A DNA stretch of 64,000 nucleotides from the NCBI RefSeq assembly GCF_021538675.1, contig NZ_JAJUKH010000001.1:310001-374000 (forward strand), in the 5' to 3' direction. The position numbers were made by a program, and so were the translations under genes. Below the pieces are notes generated by a model. The model ran no database searches and was not told the DNA's origin. It saw only the letters and a list, made by a program, of their open reading frames with translations. Each line of letters starts with the position of its first letter. The stretch's first letter is position 1. The stretch is from Paenarthrobacter sp. AR 02 (GTDB lineage: Bacteria > Actinomycetota > Actinomycetes > Actinomycetales > Micrococcaceae). Below, piece by piece: positions 1 through 8,480 of this stretch.

Positions 1-1
1 G

Positions 2-358
2 TTCGGAATGCATGTGATCAGCGGATCCCATGGGGAACATTCGGCTACGCCTATAGCCACTGACACGATCACCCTTCACGGGCAGGTCACTTCCCATCAT
101 GTGCACGACACTTCGAAACCCCTCCCTGCAGGTCATCCTGCGGAAGTCGAACAGTGCACGTCCGGAAGCTGTTCCTGCGCTGAGGCGGTAGGTGCCACCT
201 GCACACCGTCGCTAAAAACCGGTTCCTTGGTTGCGCCTCTCCCAGCAAGCGCGGCTACGTACACTCTCACTGCCACCGGGTACCAAGATCCATTGCCATC
301 CTGGTCCTACCGACCAGTCCAGCCCACGCCCGGGCAACTCAGCATCAGCAGGACGTAA
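2..358 (+). CDS. DUF6153-type small membrane/secreted protein, 5' end missing
   Basis: The frame is open to the left window edge and the first in-frame ATG (position 8) lies in a Phe-Gly-Met-His context like the end of a membrane helix, so the true start is probably upstream. The visible part has a His-rich stretch, two Cys clusters (CTSGSCSC and ATC) and a C-terminus ending QLSISRT, the pattern I associate with the DUF6153 family of short actinobacterial exported proteins. No function is known for that family. It is followed in the same direction by a DUF305 lipoprotein, a pairing that could point to metal or redox stress, but this is inference. Family assignment is from memory of the pattern. 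Confidence 0.55.
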   Translation, partial: FGMHVISGSHGEHSATPIATDTITLHGQVTSHHVHDTSKPLPAGHPAEVEQCTSGSCSCAEAVGATCTPSLKTGSLVAPLPASAATYTLTATGYQDPLPSWSYRPVQPTPGQLSISRT

Positions 359-487
359 GCACTGGAACGGGCCGCCGACATGCGAGCCCTTCGCCACATC
401 CCGGACCCCTATGGCTCCGGGCGCCCAACTGCTTACCCTTGGCGGCAGACGATGGTGCCGCCTGAATTGGCAAAGGACCAATCACTG

Positions 488-1108
488 ATGAACAAAACAC
501 GCTACATTGTCACGGGAACCGCTTTGGCAACCCTGCTCGCACTGGCCGGCTGCGGATCCAATTCCGGCTCGGGCTCGATGCCGGGCATGGATCACGGCAC
601 CTCCAGTGCATCGGCAAACCCGTCGGCGGGCAGCACGGATCCGGTCCACAACGCGGCGGATACGATGTTCGCGCAGATGATGATTCCCCATCATGCCCAA
701 GCCGTGGAAATGTCCGACGCGATGCTGTCCAAGCAGGACATCCCGGCGGCCGTAACGGAGCTGGCAACCAGGATCAGGGCCGCGCAGGCCCCCGAGATCG
801 AGAAAATGACCGGGTGGCTTGCAAGCTGGAATGAATCGGCCACCATGGCAGCCGGCGATCACAGCTCCCACAGCATGGACGGCATGATGAGCGACGCCGA
901 CCTGCAAAAACTCGAAGCGGCACAGGGCACAGAAGCTGCCAAACTTTTCCTGACGCAGATGATTGCGCATCACGAAGGTGCCGTGACCATGGCCAAAACC
1001 GAAACCAGCCAGGGTCAGAATCCTGAGGCCGTCCAGCTCAGCAAGGATATTGTGGCCTCGCAGGAGGACGAGATCCAGGAAATGAAGGATCTCCTGGCTG
1101 GACTCTAG
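488..1108 (+). CDS. DUF305 domain lipoprotein
   Basis: The protein has 206 residues. The N-terminus is a lipoprotein signal with lipobox LALAGC (Cys22), so the mature protein should be anchored outside the membrane. A Ser/Gly/Met-rich linker with MPGMDH follows. The DUF305 domain has the paired motifs MIPHHAQAVEMSD (His68-His69) and MIAHHEGAVTMA near the C-terminus, whose His and Met residues are candidate metal ligands. DUF305 proteins form four-helix, ferritin-like bundles and often sit near copper-handling genes; the biochemical role is unsettled. The frame opens at 380, but the ATG at 488 is chosen because it gives a proper signal peptide and has AAAGGA upstream. A strong hairpin follows the stop. 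Confidence 0.9.
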   Translation: MNKTRYIVTGTALATLLALAGCGSNSGSGSMPGMDHGTSSASANPSAGSTDPVHNAADTMFAQMMIPHHAQAVEMSDAMLSKQDIPAAVTELATRIRAAQAPEIEKMTGWLASWNESATMAAGDHSSHSMDGMMSDADLQKLEAAQGTEAAKLFLTQMIAHHEGAVTMAKTETSQGQNPEAVQLSKDIVASQEDEIQEMKDLLAGL

Positions 1109-1124
1109 CCTCACGCCAACGTAA

Positions 1125-1166
1125 CGCAAGGGCCCGACGGCGGTAGGTCGCCGTCGGGCCCTTGCG
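1125..1166. terminator. Bidirectional terminator between DUF305 gene and ABC permease
   Basis: A perfect 18-bp stem (left arm 1125-1142, right arm 1149-1166) has the 6-base loop GTAGGT. It lies between two convergent genes and can serve both. There is no long U-tract, as is common in actinobacteria. Confidence 0.85.
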
Positions 1167-1196
1167 TTCAGGCCGGGTGCGCCGACCAAAGGAACC

Positions 1197-2141
1197 CTAG
1201 CGGGAACTGCCCGCCAGCAAACCCCGGCGCTGCAGGAGGCGCTTCTCGATCGGCCCGAACACCAGGAGCTCAATCAGGATGCCTACGAACAGAATGAGCA
1301 GGATCGCGGACATCACGATGGTCATGTCAGACAACAGCCGGCCCTGATCCAACAGTGAGCCCAGCCCGAAGCCAATGGTGCCGCCCACCGCGATGATCTC
1401 GGCGGCCATGAGGGAGCGCCAGGAGAAAGCCCAGCCCTGCTTCAGACCACTGATGTAGCCGGGAAGTGCTGCGGGCAGCACAATCTGCAACGCCATCTGG
1501 AGCCGGTTGGCGCCAAGCACCGTTCCGACGCTCCGGTACTGGGGCGGGATCTGGTCCACACCGGAGATGAGGCCGTTGATGATGGACGGGATGGCACCCA
1601 TGAACACCACGAAGTAGACGGTGGCATCGGTCAGGCCGAACCAGATGATGGCGGCCGGAACCCACGCCACGGACGGGAGGACCTGCAACCCGGAAATGAG
1701 CGGCCCGAACGCGCGGCGCAAAGGAGCTACCTGGGCGAGCAAAAGACCAACGGGGGTCGCGATGACCACCGAGATCAGGAAGCCGATGACACCACGCTGC
1801 AGCGAAGTCCACACCGCTTCCTGGACTTTGCCTTCTCCCCACATCGTCACGAACTGGGTGAGTACGTCAAGGGGCCCGGGCACGAGGTCGCGCCGCTTGA
1901 ACTCCAAGGAAACGTAGAGCTGCCACGCCAGGATCAGGACCACCAACGCGGCGACGGGCAGCAACACCCGCTTCCACTCGATGCCCCGCTTCCGGCCATT
2001 GTCCGACTGCAGATTGTCCAGACCGGCTTCAAGGTCGCGGAGCTCCGAGGCGTTGCCTTTCAGCAGTGGCGAAGTGATGTGCTCTTTGGATTCGGTCACG
2101 GGAAGGGTGCGCTCTTCGGTGGTGAGGGGGTTACTTGGCAT
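1197..2141 (-). CDS. ABC importer permease, sulfonate/taurine/nitrate type
   Basis: This 314-residue inner-membrane subunit belongs to the SsuC/TauC group of the BPD_transp_1 superfamily. A hydrophilic N-terminal stretch of about 55 residues precedes the first membrane helix (LLPVAALVVLILAWQLY). About six helices follow, with the ATPase-docking loop GTVLGANRLQMALQIVLPAA in the second half. It overlaps the end of the ATPase gene by 11 bases, so the two are likely translationally coupled. Together with the ATPase and the binding protein just upstream it forms a three-gene importer operon on the minus strand. The neighbouring sulfate-assimilation genes suggest an organosulfur substrate such as an aliphatic sulfonate, but nitrate or a thiamine precursor cannot be excluded from sequence alone. 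Confidence 0.88.
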   Translation of the reverse strand: MPSNPLTTEERTLPVTESKEHITSPLLKGNASELRDLEAGLDNLQSDNGRKRGIEWKRVLLPVAALVVLILAWQLYVSLEFKRRDLVPGPLDVLTQFVTMWGEGKVQEAVWTSLQRGVIGFLISVVIATPVGLLLAQVAPLRRAFGPLISGLQVLPSVAWVPAAIIWFGLTDATVYFVVFMGAIPSIINGLISGVDQIPPQYRSVGTVLGANRLQMALQIVLPAALPGYISGLKQGWAFSWRSLMAAEIIAVGGTIGFGLGSLLDQGRLLSDMTIVMSAILLILFVGILIELLVFGPIEKRLLQRRGLLAGSSR

Positions 2142-2862
2142 GGCGGCGGATCTCCTCGCGAAGGCGGCGGGTAATTACTCCGGTCAGTTCCCCAGCGCGA
2201 CCGGCATCGGTACGGTGTTCCTCGGTGACCTCCCACTCGGCCACCACACGGCCGGGGCGGGAGGACAAAAGCAGCACGCGCTGGCCCAGTCGCACGGCTT
2301 CGCGGACGTTGTGCGTCACGAACACGATGGTCCGGCCGGTTTCCTTCCAGATCCGTTCCAGCTCATCGTGCAGGAGGTCGCGGGTGATGGCATCGAGGGC
2401 AGCAAAGGGCTCGTCCATCAGCAGCAGCTGCCGGTCCTGGGCCAGGGAACGGGCCAACGCCACGCGCTGCCTCATGCCACCGGAAAGTTCGTGCGGGCGC
2501 TTGTCGCCGGCGCCGCCCAGGTGAACCAGGTCGAGCAGCTCCGTGGCGCGGGCACGCCGGCTCGCCTTGGTGCTGGACTTGTCGGCCAGTTGCAGCGCGA
2601 GTTCGATGTTGCCGCGGGCGGTCAACCACGGAAAGAGGGACGCGTCCTGGAACATGAAGGCGGCGCCGTCGCTGGGGACTTCGAGGGCGCCCGACGTCGG
2701 CTTTTCCAGTCCCGCCATGATGTTCAGCAGGGTGGACTTGCCGCAGCCGGAAGCGCCGAGGAGGGCCACGAACTCGCCTTGGGCGATGGTGGCGTTGACG
2801 TCGTCCAGCACCGGAGCGCCGTCGCCGAAGCGCTTGCCCAAGTTCTCGAGTACGACTGGCAT
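2131..2862 (-). CDS. ABC importer ATP-binding subunit, SsuB/TauB type
   Basis: This 243-residue nucleotide-binding subunit drives the importer encoded on both sides. The Walker A motif GASGCGKST is near residue 38, the signature LSGGMRQR and Walker B LLLMDEPFAALD lie mid-protein, and the switch histidine is in FVTHNVREA. The MRQR signature and DEPFAALDA run are typical of the nitrate/sulfonate/taurine subfamily. The start is placed at 2862 rather than the in-frame ATG at 2877, because AAGGA lies 7 bases before 2862 and nothing comparable precedes 2877. The 3' end overlaps the permease start. Confidence 0.9.
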   Translation of the reverse strand: MPVVLENLGKRFGDGAPVLDDVNATIAQGEFVALLGASGCGKSTLLNIMAGLEKPTSGALEVPSDGAAFMFQDASLFPWLTARGNIELALQLADKSSTKASRRARATELLDLVHLGGAGDKRPHELSGGMRQRVALARSLAQDRQLLLMDEPFAALDAITRDLLHDELERIWKETGRTIVFVTHNVREAVRLGQRVLLLSSRPGRVVAEWEVTEEHRTDAGRAGELTGVITRRLREEIRRHAK

Positions 2863-2957
2863 GGTCCCGTCCTTCATGTTGATTGGTAGAGCTGATGTGG
2901 CTGAAGGCCGGCCCGCTTCCCGCCCAAGGGGAGGGAAGCGGACCAGCCTGTTACTGC

Positions 2958-4103
2958 TTAGTCCTGGCCGAGACCTGCAGCCGAGGTCTTCTTGCCTTCA
3001 ACCTCGTTCAAGGTGCGGAGGTCGAAGATGCCGTTAATGTCGGCCTGCTTGGTGGTTCCGGCCTTCACGCCGTCATCCAGGAGCTTCTTGTACGTTCCGG
3101 CCAGCGGGTCGGTGGTGAACTTGATGTTCTGCAGCGCCCGCTCAATCACGTTGGCCGGAAGCGGTTTGCCGGCCGTGTCCTTCAGGACAGCGTTGATGGT
3201 GGTTGCCTTGTCTGCCGCTGAGGCGGAGTTGAGCCAGTTCACGGATTCCACGTGGCCCTTGAGCAGTGCCTTCACAGTTTCAGGGTGTTCTGCAGCGAAC
3301 TTCTTGTTCACGATCAGGATGGTCGTGGTGAAGTCGCCCTTCTCCCACAGGTCCTTTTCGTCAACGAGGACCTTCGCTCCGGCTTCGAGGACCAAGCGGG
3401 ACGCCCACGGCTCAGGCAACCACGCGCCGTCGAGCTTTCCGTCCTGGAAGAGCTTCAGCGACTGGGCGTTTTCGGTGGGGTTGATGTTCACATCACCGCT
3501 GCCGTCAACGTTGGTCTTGAAACCCTGCGCGCCCAGCCAGGCGCGGAGTGCTACGTCCTGCGTGCCGCCGAGCTGCGGCGAGCTGAGGATTTTGCCCTTG
3601 AGGTCGGCAGCGGAGTTGATCTCCGGCTTGACCACCAGCTGGGCACCGCCGGAAGCCGCCCCGGCGATGATGCTGATGGACTCACCCTTGCTCTTGACGA
3701 AGGAGTTGATGGCCGGGTTCGGGCCGATGTACGTGGCGTCGATGGCGCCGGCGTTCAGGGCTTCGATAGCGGCGGGACCGGCGTTGAAGACCTGGGTGCT
3801 GAGCTTGGTATCGCCCAGTTCCTTGGCGATGATGCCCTTGCTGATTCCCACCAGGGCCGGACCGTGGGTGACGTTGCTGAAGTAGCCGAGCTTGAGTTCG
3901 GCGGCGGGCGTCGTGGCGGGGGCCGGGGCGGCTTGGTTGTTGTTCTGCGAAACAGCGGAAGCAACTGCGGCGCCTGCGCCGATGAGCAGCACCAGGCCGA
4001 CGGCCAGTGCGATCTCAACGGTGCGGCGGCGCTTGGGCTTGGCGGTCTCACCCGCGACGATGCGGGTGGTACCGGTGTTGGGTGACTCGGGGTTGTTCGA
4101 CAT
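2958..4103 (-). CDS. ABC importer substrate-binding protein, SsuA-like, membrane-anchored
   Basis: This is a 381-residue periplasmic-binding-fold protein of the sulfonate/taurine/nitrate group (NMT1-like). The region after the membrane segment, GYFSNVTHGPALVGISKG, is characteristic of SsuA-like proteins. There is no lipobox Cys. Instead a basic cytoplasmic tail of about 35 residues (KPKRRR) precedes one hydrophobic segment (VEIALAVGLVLLIGAGAAVA), so the protein is probably held by an uncleaved helix. The ATG at 4103 has GAAGGA before it; an upstream in-frame ATG at 4187 has none. It is the first gene of the three-gene importer, with its own promoter candidate. The exact substrate is not determined. 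Confidence 0.85.
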   Translation of the reverse strand: MSNNPESPNTGTTRIVAGETAKPKRRRTVEIALAVGLVLLIGAGAAVASAVSQNNNQAAPAPATTPAAELKLGYFSNVTHGPALVGISKGIIAKELGDTKLSTQVFNAGPAAIEALNAGAIDATYIGPNPAINSFVKSKGESISIIAGAASGGAQLVVKPEINSAADLKGKILSSPQLGGTQDVALRAWLGAQGFKTNVDGSGDVNINPTENAQSLKLFQDGKLDGAWLPEPWASRLVLEAGAKVLVDEKDLWEKGDFTTTILIVNKKFAAEHPETVKALLKGHVESVNWLNSASAADKATTINAVLKDTAGKPLPANVIERALQNIKFTTDPLAGTYKKLLDDGVKAGTTKQADINGIFDLRTLNEVEGKKTSAAGLGQD

Positions 4104-4207
4104 GAGGGGTCCTTCGGAGATTCGGGATGCGAGTGGGGCGAAGATCAGGCCCCGTGACATCGCCCGTCGAGGGCAAGCAAGGACCATTCCGGAGAGGTCA
4201 TGCCTTC

Positions 4208-4237
4208 ACAGTAGGGACTGTCATATTTCGGCTTCAA
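4208..4237 (-). promoter_or_regulatory. Promoter candidate for the sulfonate-type ABC operon
   Basis: On the minus strand TTGAAG (4237-4232) and TACTGT (4213-4208) are 18 bases apart. The -10 overlaps a short inverted repeat, ACAGT-AGGG-ACTGT (4208-4221). The leader to the start codon is about 100 bases. No known riboswitch consensus was recognised in it. Two head-to-tail copies of GGTTCACG lie just upstream (4253-4270), overlapping the end of mmuM. Confidence 0.45.
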
Positions 4238-4255
4238 TCCCGTAGAAATCAAGGT

Positions 4256-5209
4256 TCACGCAGGTTCACGTGGCGTCATATTGGCCACGAGGCCTTCAAT
4301 GTCACGCGGAGTTGTGCGGCAGCATCCACCTATGAGACGGGCTCCCCTGTCGTGCCAATCTGCAGCGGCGCCGGCCAGTGTTCCGCTCCCCTGAACACCC
4401 ACAGCCGGACCCCATGTTTTGGTCACGGCGTCGTAGGTCTCCCCCGAATTCGGGTAGGCCACCAGGGCTTTGTCGCTCACAGCCTGGAGGGACTCCAGTG
4501 CTGGGGTCACCAGCTCCAACGGCACGCAATTGACCCCGACGGCGGCGACCCGCGGTTCCGCGCGGAGCAGCGCAGCCACGTCTGCAACCGGCGTCCCATC
4601 ACTTATATGTCCGCTGTCCCGCAGCGTAAAAGTGAACCAGGATTCGACGCCGAACTCCGCCACGAGCGCCAACAGCGCCTCAGCTTCGGCGAACGACGGC
4701 AGTGTTTCGCAGGCCAGGAAGTCCGCGCCAGCTTCCACGAGGGCGGCGATGCGGGGGCGGTGGAAGTCCCGGAATTCCGCGGCAGAAAGCGTGTAATCGC
4801 CGCGGTACTCGGAGCCATCGGCAAGGTACGCGCCGTAGGGGCCAACAGATCCGGCCACCAGCAACGGGCGGGACCCGGGGTTGGCTGCGAGGTATTCCTG
4901 ACGGGCTTCGTCGGCCAGCCGGACACTCAACGCCACCAGCTCCAACGATTCCTCCACGGACAGCCCACGCCGCGCAAAGCCCTGCGGAGTGGCCTGGTAG
5001 CTGGCTGTAATGGCCACGGACGCACCGGCGTCGAAATAGTCGCGGTGGACCTGCTTGATCAGGTACGGCTGTTCCAGCAGGACCTTGGCGGACCACAAGG
5101 CGTCTTCCAGGTCGCAGCCGTGGGCTTCCAATTCCGTGGCTAACGCGCCGTCCAGAACCAGGTCCTTGCCGGCGGCCAAATGCGTGCTGAGCGTGGTGTT
5201 CTGTGGCAT
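4256..5209 (-). CDS. mmuM: Homocysteine S-methyltransferase
   Basis: This 317-residue zinc enzyme transfers a methyl group from S-methylmethionine or S-adenosylmethionine to homocysteine, giving methionine in the cytoplasm. It opens with the family start motif LVLDGALATELEAHG. The zinc ligands are the Cys of GVNC and the Cys-Cys pair of LIGGCCRTTP near the C-terminus, at the spacing expected for the Pfam S-methyl_trans fold. The length matches E. coli MmuM (about 310). AAGGA precedes the ATG. It lies between the cys operon and the sulfonate-type importer, in keeping with sulfur-amino-acid metabolism. A hairpin separates it from cysN, so its promoter is unclear or it depends on read-through. 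Confidence 0.92.
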   Translation of the reverse strand: MPQNTTLSTHLAAGKDLVLDGALATELEAHGCDLEDALWSAKVLLEQPYLIKQVHRDYFDAGASVAITASYQATPQGFARRGLSVEESLELVALSVRLADEARQEYLAANPGSRPLLVAGSVGPYGAYLADGSEYRGDYTLSAAEFRDFHRPRIAALVEAGADFLACETLPSFAEAEALLALVAEFGVESWFTFTLRDSGHISDGTPVADVAALLRAEPRVAAVGVNCVPLELVTPALESLQAVSDKALVAYPNSGETYDAVTKTWGPAVGVQGSGTLAGAAADWHDRGARLIGGCCRTTPRDIEGLVANMTPREPA

Positions 5210-5226
5210 GGGTCCTTCCCCAAAAG

Positions 5227-5291
5227 AAAACCGCAGCTTGTTCGAAAATCCCGCCGTACAGCGTGAGGAGTCGCGAACAAGCTGCGGTTTT
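5227..5291 (-). terminator. Long-loop terminator or attenuator between cysN and mmuM
   Basis: Two 18-base arms (5227-5244 and 5274-5291) are exactly complementary, with a 29-base loop. The outer end of the stem is A/U-rich, giving TTTT on the minus-strand RNA. It ends the cys operon or tunes read-through into mmuM, which starts only 18 bases downstream. Confidence 0.75.
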
Positions 5292-5307
5292 GTGACTACG
5301 TGTGACC

Positions 5308-6711
5308 CTAGATGACGTAACGTTCGTCCTCGTGGTCGCCCGGGTGGTCCTTGACCAAGCCCGCGGCAAGGGTGTTGCCGTCGATGGGATCGATCACCAG
5401 GAACGCGCCCGTGCGGCGGTGGTGCAGGTAGTTCTCCAACGGCAGCGGAGCAGAGAGCCGGAGCTGTGCGTGTCCGATGTCGTTAAGCTCCAGAGTGGAC
5501 GCCGGCTCCACGTTGAACGTGGCCAGGTCCAGCTTGCCTGTGACGTTGCGGACCAACGCCTGGACAGTGCGCGTACCGTGCTTCACCAGGACCTTCTGGC
5601 CTTCGCGGAGCGGTTTCGGCGAGAGCCAAGCCAACGACGCGTATAGGTCAGCCGTGCTTTCACGGACCGTACCGGCAGCGGCAATGGTGTCACCGCGGGC
5701 GATGTCGATCTCGTCAGCCAAGCGCACAGCCACAGACTGCGGAGCGGCTGCTTCTTCCAAGGACTGGCCGGCGAAGTCGATGCCGATCACCGTGGTGGTG
5801 CGCGGTTCGTGGCCCGGGCTGATGACACTCACTTCGTCGCCAACCTTGACCGACCCTTCGGTGATCTGGCCGGCGTAGGCACGGTAATCGCGGTACGCCT
5901 CCACATCGAGCCCGGCAGCAACAGCGTCAGGAGCAAGAGCACCCTGCGGACGGATCACCAGCTGGACCGGGAAGCGGAAGCTCTCCAGTTCGGCCTCGAG
6001 CTCGTCAGCGGCCGGGAGGGTCTCGAGGACTTCCAACAGCGCAGGACCAGTGTACCAAGGGGTGCGCTCCGAGCGGTCCACCACGTTGTCGCCATCAAGG
6101 GCCGACACCGGCACCACCAGCAGGTCAGCGACACCGTCCGAACCCAAACCGAGCTCACGGGCAACCTTCTGCACATCAGCTTCGATGTCACGGAACACCT
6201 GCTCGCTGAAATCCACCAGGTCGATCTTATTGACCGCGACGATCACGTGGGCAACCCGCAGCAACTGCAGCACAGAAAGGTGACGACGCGTCTGCTCCAG
6301 GACACCCTTGCGGGCGTCAATAAGCACGACGACGGCATCCGCAGTGGACGCGCCCGTCACCGTGTTTTTGGTGTACTGAACGTGGCCGGGGCAGTCCGCC
6401 AGGATGAAGCTGCGGCGGTCGGTGGCGAAGTAGCGGTATGCCACGTCGATGGTGATGCCCTGTTCACGCTCGGCACGCAGGCCGTCGGTCAGGAGGGCGA
6501 GGTCAATCCCGCCCTTTTCGCCGCCGAAGCCACGGTCCGCGGAGGTGCGGGCAACGGCGTCGAGCGTGTCAGCAAGAATCGCCTGGGAGTCGTGAAGGAG
6601 GCGGCCCACCAAAGTGGACTTGCCGTCGTCGACCGATCCGGCAGTAGCGAAACGGAAAAGAGTAGTGGGCAGGGCTGTCTCCAGCCCGGCAGCCAATGTT
6701 TCGGTGCTCAT
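5308..6711 (-). CDS. cysN: Sulfate adenylyltransferase subunit 1 (GTPase)
   Basis: CysN (467 residues) is the regulatory GTPase of ATP sulfurylase; with CysD it makes adenosine 5'-phosphosulfate from sulfate and ATP. Visible G-protein motifs are the P-loop AGSVDDGKST (about residues 24-33), DCPGHVQYTKN and NKIDLVD, followed by EF-Tu-like beta-barrel domains. The C-terminus ends shortly after the barrels, so there is no fused APS kinase (CysC) domain as in some actinobacterial CysNC proteins. That fits the APS-reducing CysH in the same operon, which needs no PAPS. The start codon directly abuts the cysD stop (TAAATG), so the two are coupled. Confidence 0.96.
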   Translation of the reverse strand: MSTETLAAGLETALPTTLFRFATAGSVDDGKSTLVGRLLHDSQAILADTLDAVARTSADRGFGGEKGGIDLALLTDGLRAEREQGITIDVAYRYFATDRRSFILADCPGHVQYTKNTVTGASTADAVVVLIDARKGVLEQTRRHLSVLQLLRVAHVIVAVNKIDLVDFSEQVFRDIEADVQKVARELGLGSDGVADLLVVPVSALDGDNVVDRSERTPWYTGPALLEVLETLPAADELEAELESFRFPVQLVIRPQGALAPDAVAAGLDVEAYRDYRAYAGQITEGSVKVGDEVSVISPGHEPRTTTVIGIDFAGQSLEEAAAPQSVAVRLADEIDIARGDTIAAAGTVRESTADLYASLAWLSPKPLREGQKVLVKHGTRTVQALVRNVTGKLDLATFNVEPASTLELNDIGHAQLRLSAPLPLENYLHHRRTGAFLVIDPIDGNTLAAGLVKDHPGDHEDERYVI

Positions 6712-7764
6712 TTAGAAGTAGCCGTCCTTCTTGCGGTCTTCCATGGCTGCCTCGGAGATGCGGTCATCTGCTCGGGTGGCGCCACGTTCGGTCAGGGTGG
6801 AGGCAGCGACTTCAACCACGACGTCGGCCACGGTGCGGGCATCGGACTCGACAGCACCGGTGCAGGACATGTCCCCCACCGTGCGGTAGCGGACCAGCTT
6901 GGTGATGACTTCCTCGTGCGGCAGCGGCTGGGAAACCTCGCCCACTGCACGCCACATGCCATCGCGGGCAAAGACCTCGCGGTCGTGGGCGTAGTACAGG
7001 CTGGGGAGCTCAATGTTCTCGCGCTCGATGTACCGCCAGATATCCAGCTCGGTCCAGTTGCTGATGGGGAACGCACGGACGTGCTGGCCCACCGTGTGGC
7101 GGCCGTTGTACAGGTTCCACAGCTCGGGGCGCTGGTTGCGCGGGTCCCACTGGCCGAACTCGTCGCGGAGGCTCAGGATGCGCTCCTTGGCGCGGGCCTT
7201 GTCCTCGTCGCGACGGCCGCCACCGAAAACGGCGTCGAACTTGTTGCGCTGGATCGCGTCCAACAGCGGCACAGTCTGCAACGGGTTACGGGTGCCATCG
7301 GCACGCTCAGCAAGCTCACCGCGGTCGATGAACTCCTGCACCGAGCCGACAACCAGCTTCAGGCCCAGTCGCTCCACCGTACGGTCACGGAAATCGATGA
7401 CCTCCGGGAAGTTGTGGCCCGTGTCCACGTGCAGCACGGGGAAAGGAACCTTGCCAGGCCAGAACGCCTTGGTGGCCAGGTGCAGCATGACCACGGAGTC
7501 CTTGCCACCGGAGAACAGCAACGCAGGCTTCTCAAACTCGGCAACAACCTCACGGATGATGTGAATGGCCTCGGACTCGAGTGTGTCCAGCGACGAAAGG
7601 CGAGTCGATTCCAGAGCCGAAGCAGCGGATGCCGCCCCGGGAGTGGCATCGGGCCTGTCGTAGCTGGACGCAATGCTGCTTGCAGCATTGCCGTCCAGCG
7701 AAGGGGCGGGGGCGGCATCTGTTGCGGAGGCGTAGGCTTCCGTCGTCGTGCTGAAGTTGCTCAT
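6712..7764 (-). CDS. cysD: Sulfate adenylyltransferase subunit 2
   Basis: CysD is the catalytic ATP sulfurylase subunit, a PP-loop nucleotidyltransferase (FSGGKDS, residues 84-90; HVDTGHNFPEVIDFRD; RRDEDKARAKER). At 350 residues it is about 50 longer than E. coli CysD. The extra part is an Ala/Ser-rich N-terminal stretch (residues 1-52) before the point where E. coli CysD begins. The start at 7764 is chosen over 7779 because its ATG overlaps the cysH stop as ATGA. It is the third gene of sir-cysH-cysD-cysN. Confidence 0.95.
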   Translation of the reverse strand: MSNFSTTTEAYASATDAAPAPSLDGNAASSIASSYDRPDATPGAASAASALESTRLSSLDTLESEAIHIIREVVAEFEKPALLFSGGKDSVVMLHLATKAFWPGKVPFPVLHVDTGHNFPEVIDFRDRTVERLGLKLVVGSVQEFIDRGELAERADGTRNPLQTVPLLDAIQRNKFDAVFGGGRRDEDKARAKERILSLRDEFGQWDPRNQRPELWNLYNGRHTVGQHVRAFPISNWTELDIWRYIERENIELPSLYYAHDREVFARDGMWRAVGEVSQPLPHEEVITKLVRYRTVGDMSCTGAVESDARTVADVVVEVAASTLTERGATRADDRISEAAMEDRKKDGYF

Positions 7765-8480
7765 GTGTGTAGTCCGCATTCTGTCTTGTCGGATCCTGCC
7801 CAGCGACCGGCGCGGGGGTCTTCTCCCGGGGCAACCTGGCGTGTGCAGGGCTGGCAGCCGATGGACGGGTAACCCTGGCTCAGGAGGGGGTTGACGGGAA
7901 GGATGTTGTCTTCGGAGTACTCGATCAGCTGATCGAAGGTCCAGTCGACCATCGGGTTCACCTTGACCAACCCGAAGCCTTCATCCCAGGTGATGATCGG
8001 CGTGTTGGTGCGGGTGGGTGCCTCGTCGCGGCGGACACCGGTGAACCAGACCTCGTAGCCAGCCAAGGAGCGGCGCAACGGCTGGACCTTGCGCAGCGCG
8101 CAGCACTGGGCGGGGTCGCGGGCGAACAGGTCTTTGCCCAGCAGGCGGTCCTGCTGTTCCACGGTGGTTTCCGGAAGGACGTCCACGACGTTGACGCGCA
8201 GGTTCGCCGCGACTTCGTCGCGGGTCTGGTGCGTTTCCTTGAAGTGGTAGCCGGTCTCCAGGAACAAGACGTCGACGCCGGGAAGCTGGTCCGCCACCAA
8301 AGCCGGCAGGACGGCGTCGGCCATGGAGCAGGCCACCGTCACCGCGGGCAGTTCGAAGTTGCGGGCCACCCAGGCGATCGCTTCGGTGGCGCTGGCGTTC
8401 CAACCCAGCTCAGCGGCGCCGGCTTCAGCCAGGGCCTTGAGCTCCTCGTTGGAGCGCTTGAGTGCTACAGCTACGGTCAC
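7761..8480 (-). CDS. cysH: Adenylylsulfate (APS) reductase, iron-sulfur type
   Basis: This 239-residue thioredoxin-dependent reductase converts APS to sulfite and AMP. The Cys-Cys pair (DPAQCCALRKVQPL) and the CxxC of GYPSIGCQPCTRQV are the four ligands of the [4Fe-4S] cluster that separates APS reductases from the cluster-free PAPS enzymes. The C-terminal ECGLHT carries the catalytic cysteine. The start is the GTG at 8480: it overlaps the sir stop (GTGA) and has GAAGGAG 7 bases upstream. A longer frame from 8513 would begin in an Arg-rich run lying wholly inside sir and is rejected. The absence of a CysC domain in cysN agrees with direct APS reduction. Confidence 0.95.
   Translation of the reverse strand: MTVAVALKRSNEELKALAEAGAAELGWNASATEAIAWVARNFELPAVTVACSMADAVLPALVADQLPGVDVLFLETGYHFKETHQTRDEVAANLRVNVVDVLPETTVEQQDRLLGKDLFARDPAQCCALRKVQPLRRSLAGYEVWFTGVRRDEAPTRTNTPIITWDEGFGLVKVNPMVDWTFDQLIEYSEDNILPVNPLLSQGYPSIGCQPCTRQVAPGEDPRAGRWAGSDKTECGLHT

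Noticed and set aside
4104..4207. Leader of the sulfonate-type operon as a SAM-type riboswitch
   Set aside because: No core motif or pseudoknot of a known SAM class could be recognised by eye; an Infernal search would be decisive.
5308..6711. CysN fused with APS kinase (CysNC)
   Set aside because: The protein ends after the EF-Tu-like barrels at 467 residues; no second P-loop is present.
5809..7872. 687-codon open frame on the plus strand
   Set aside because: It is antisense to cysN and cysD throughout, which have complete motifs and coupled starts. Long antisense frames are normal in high-GC DNA.
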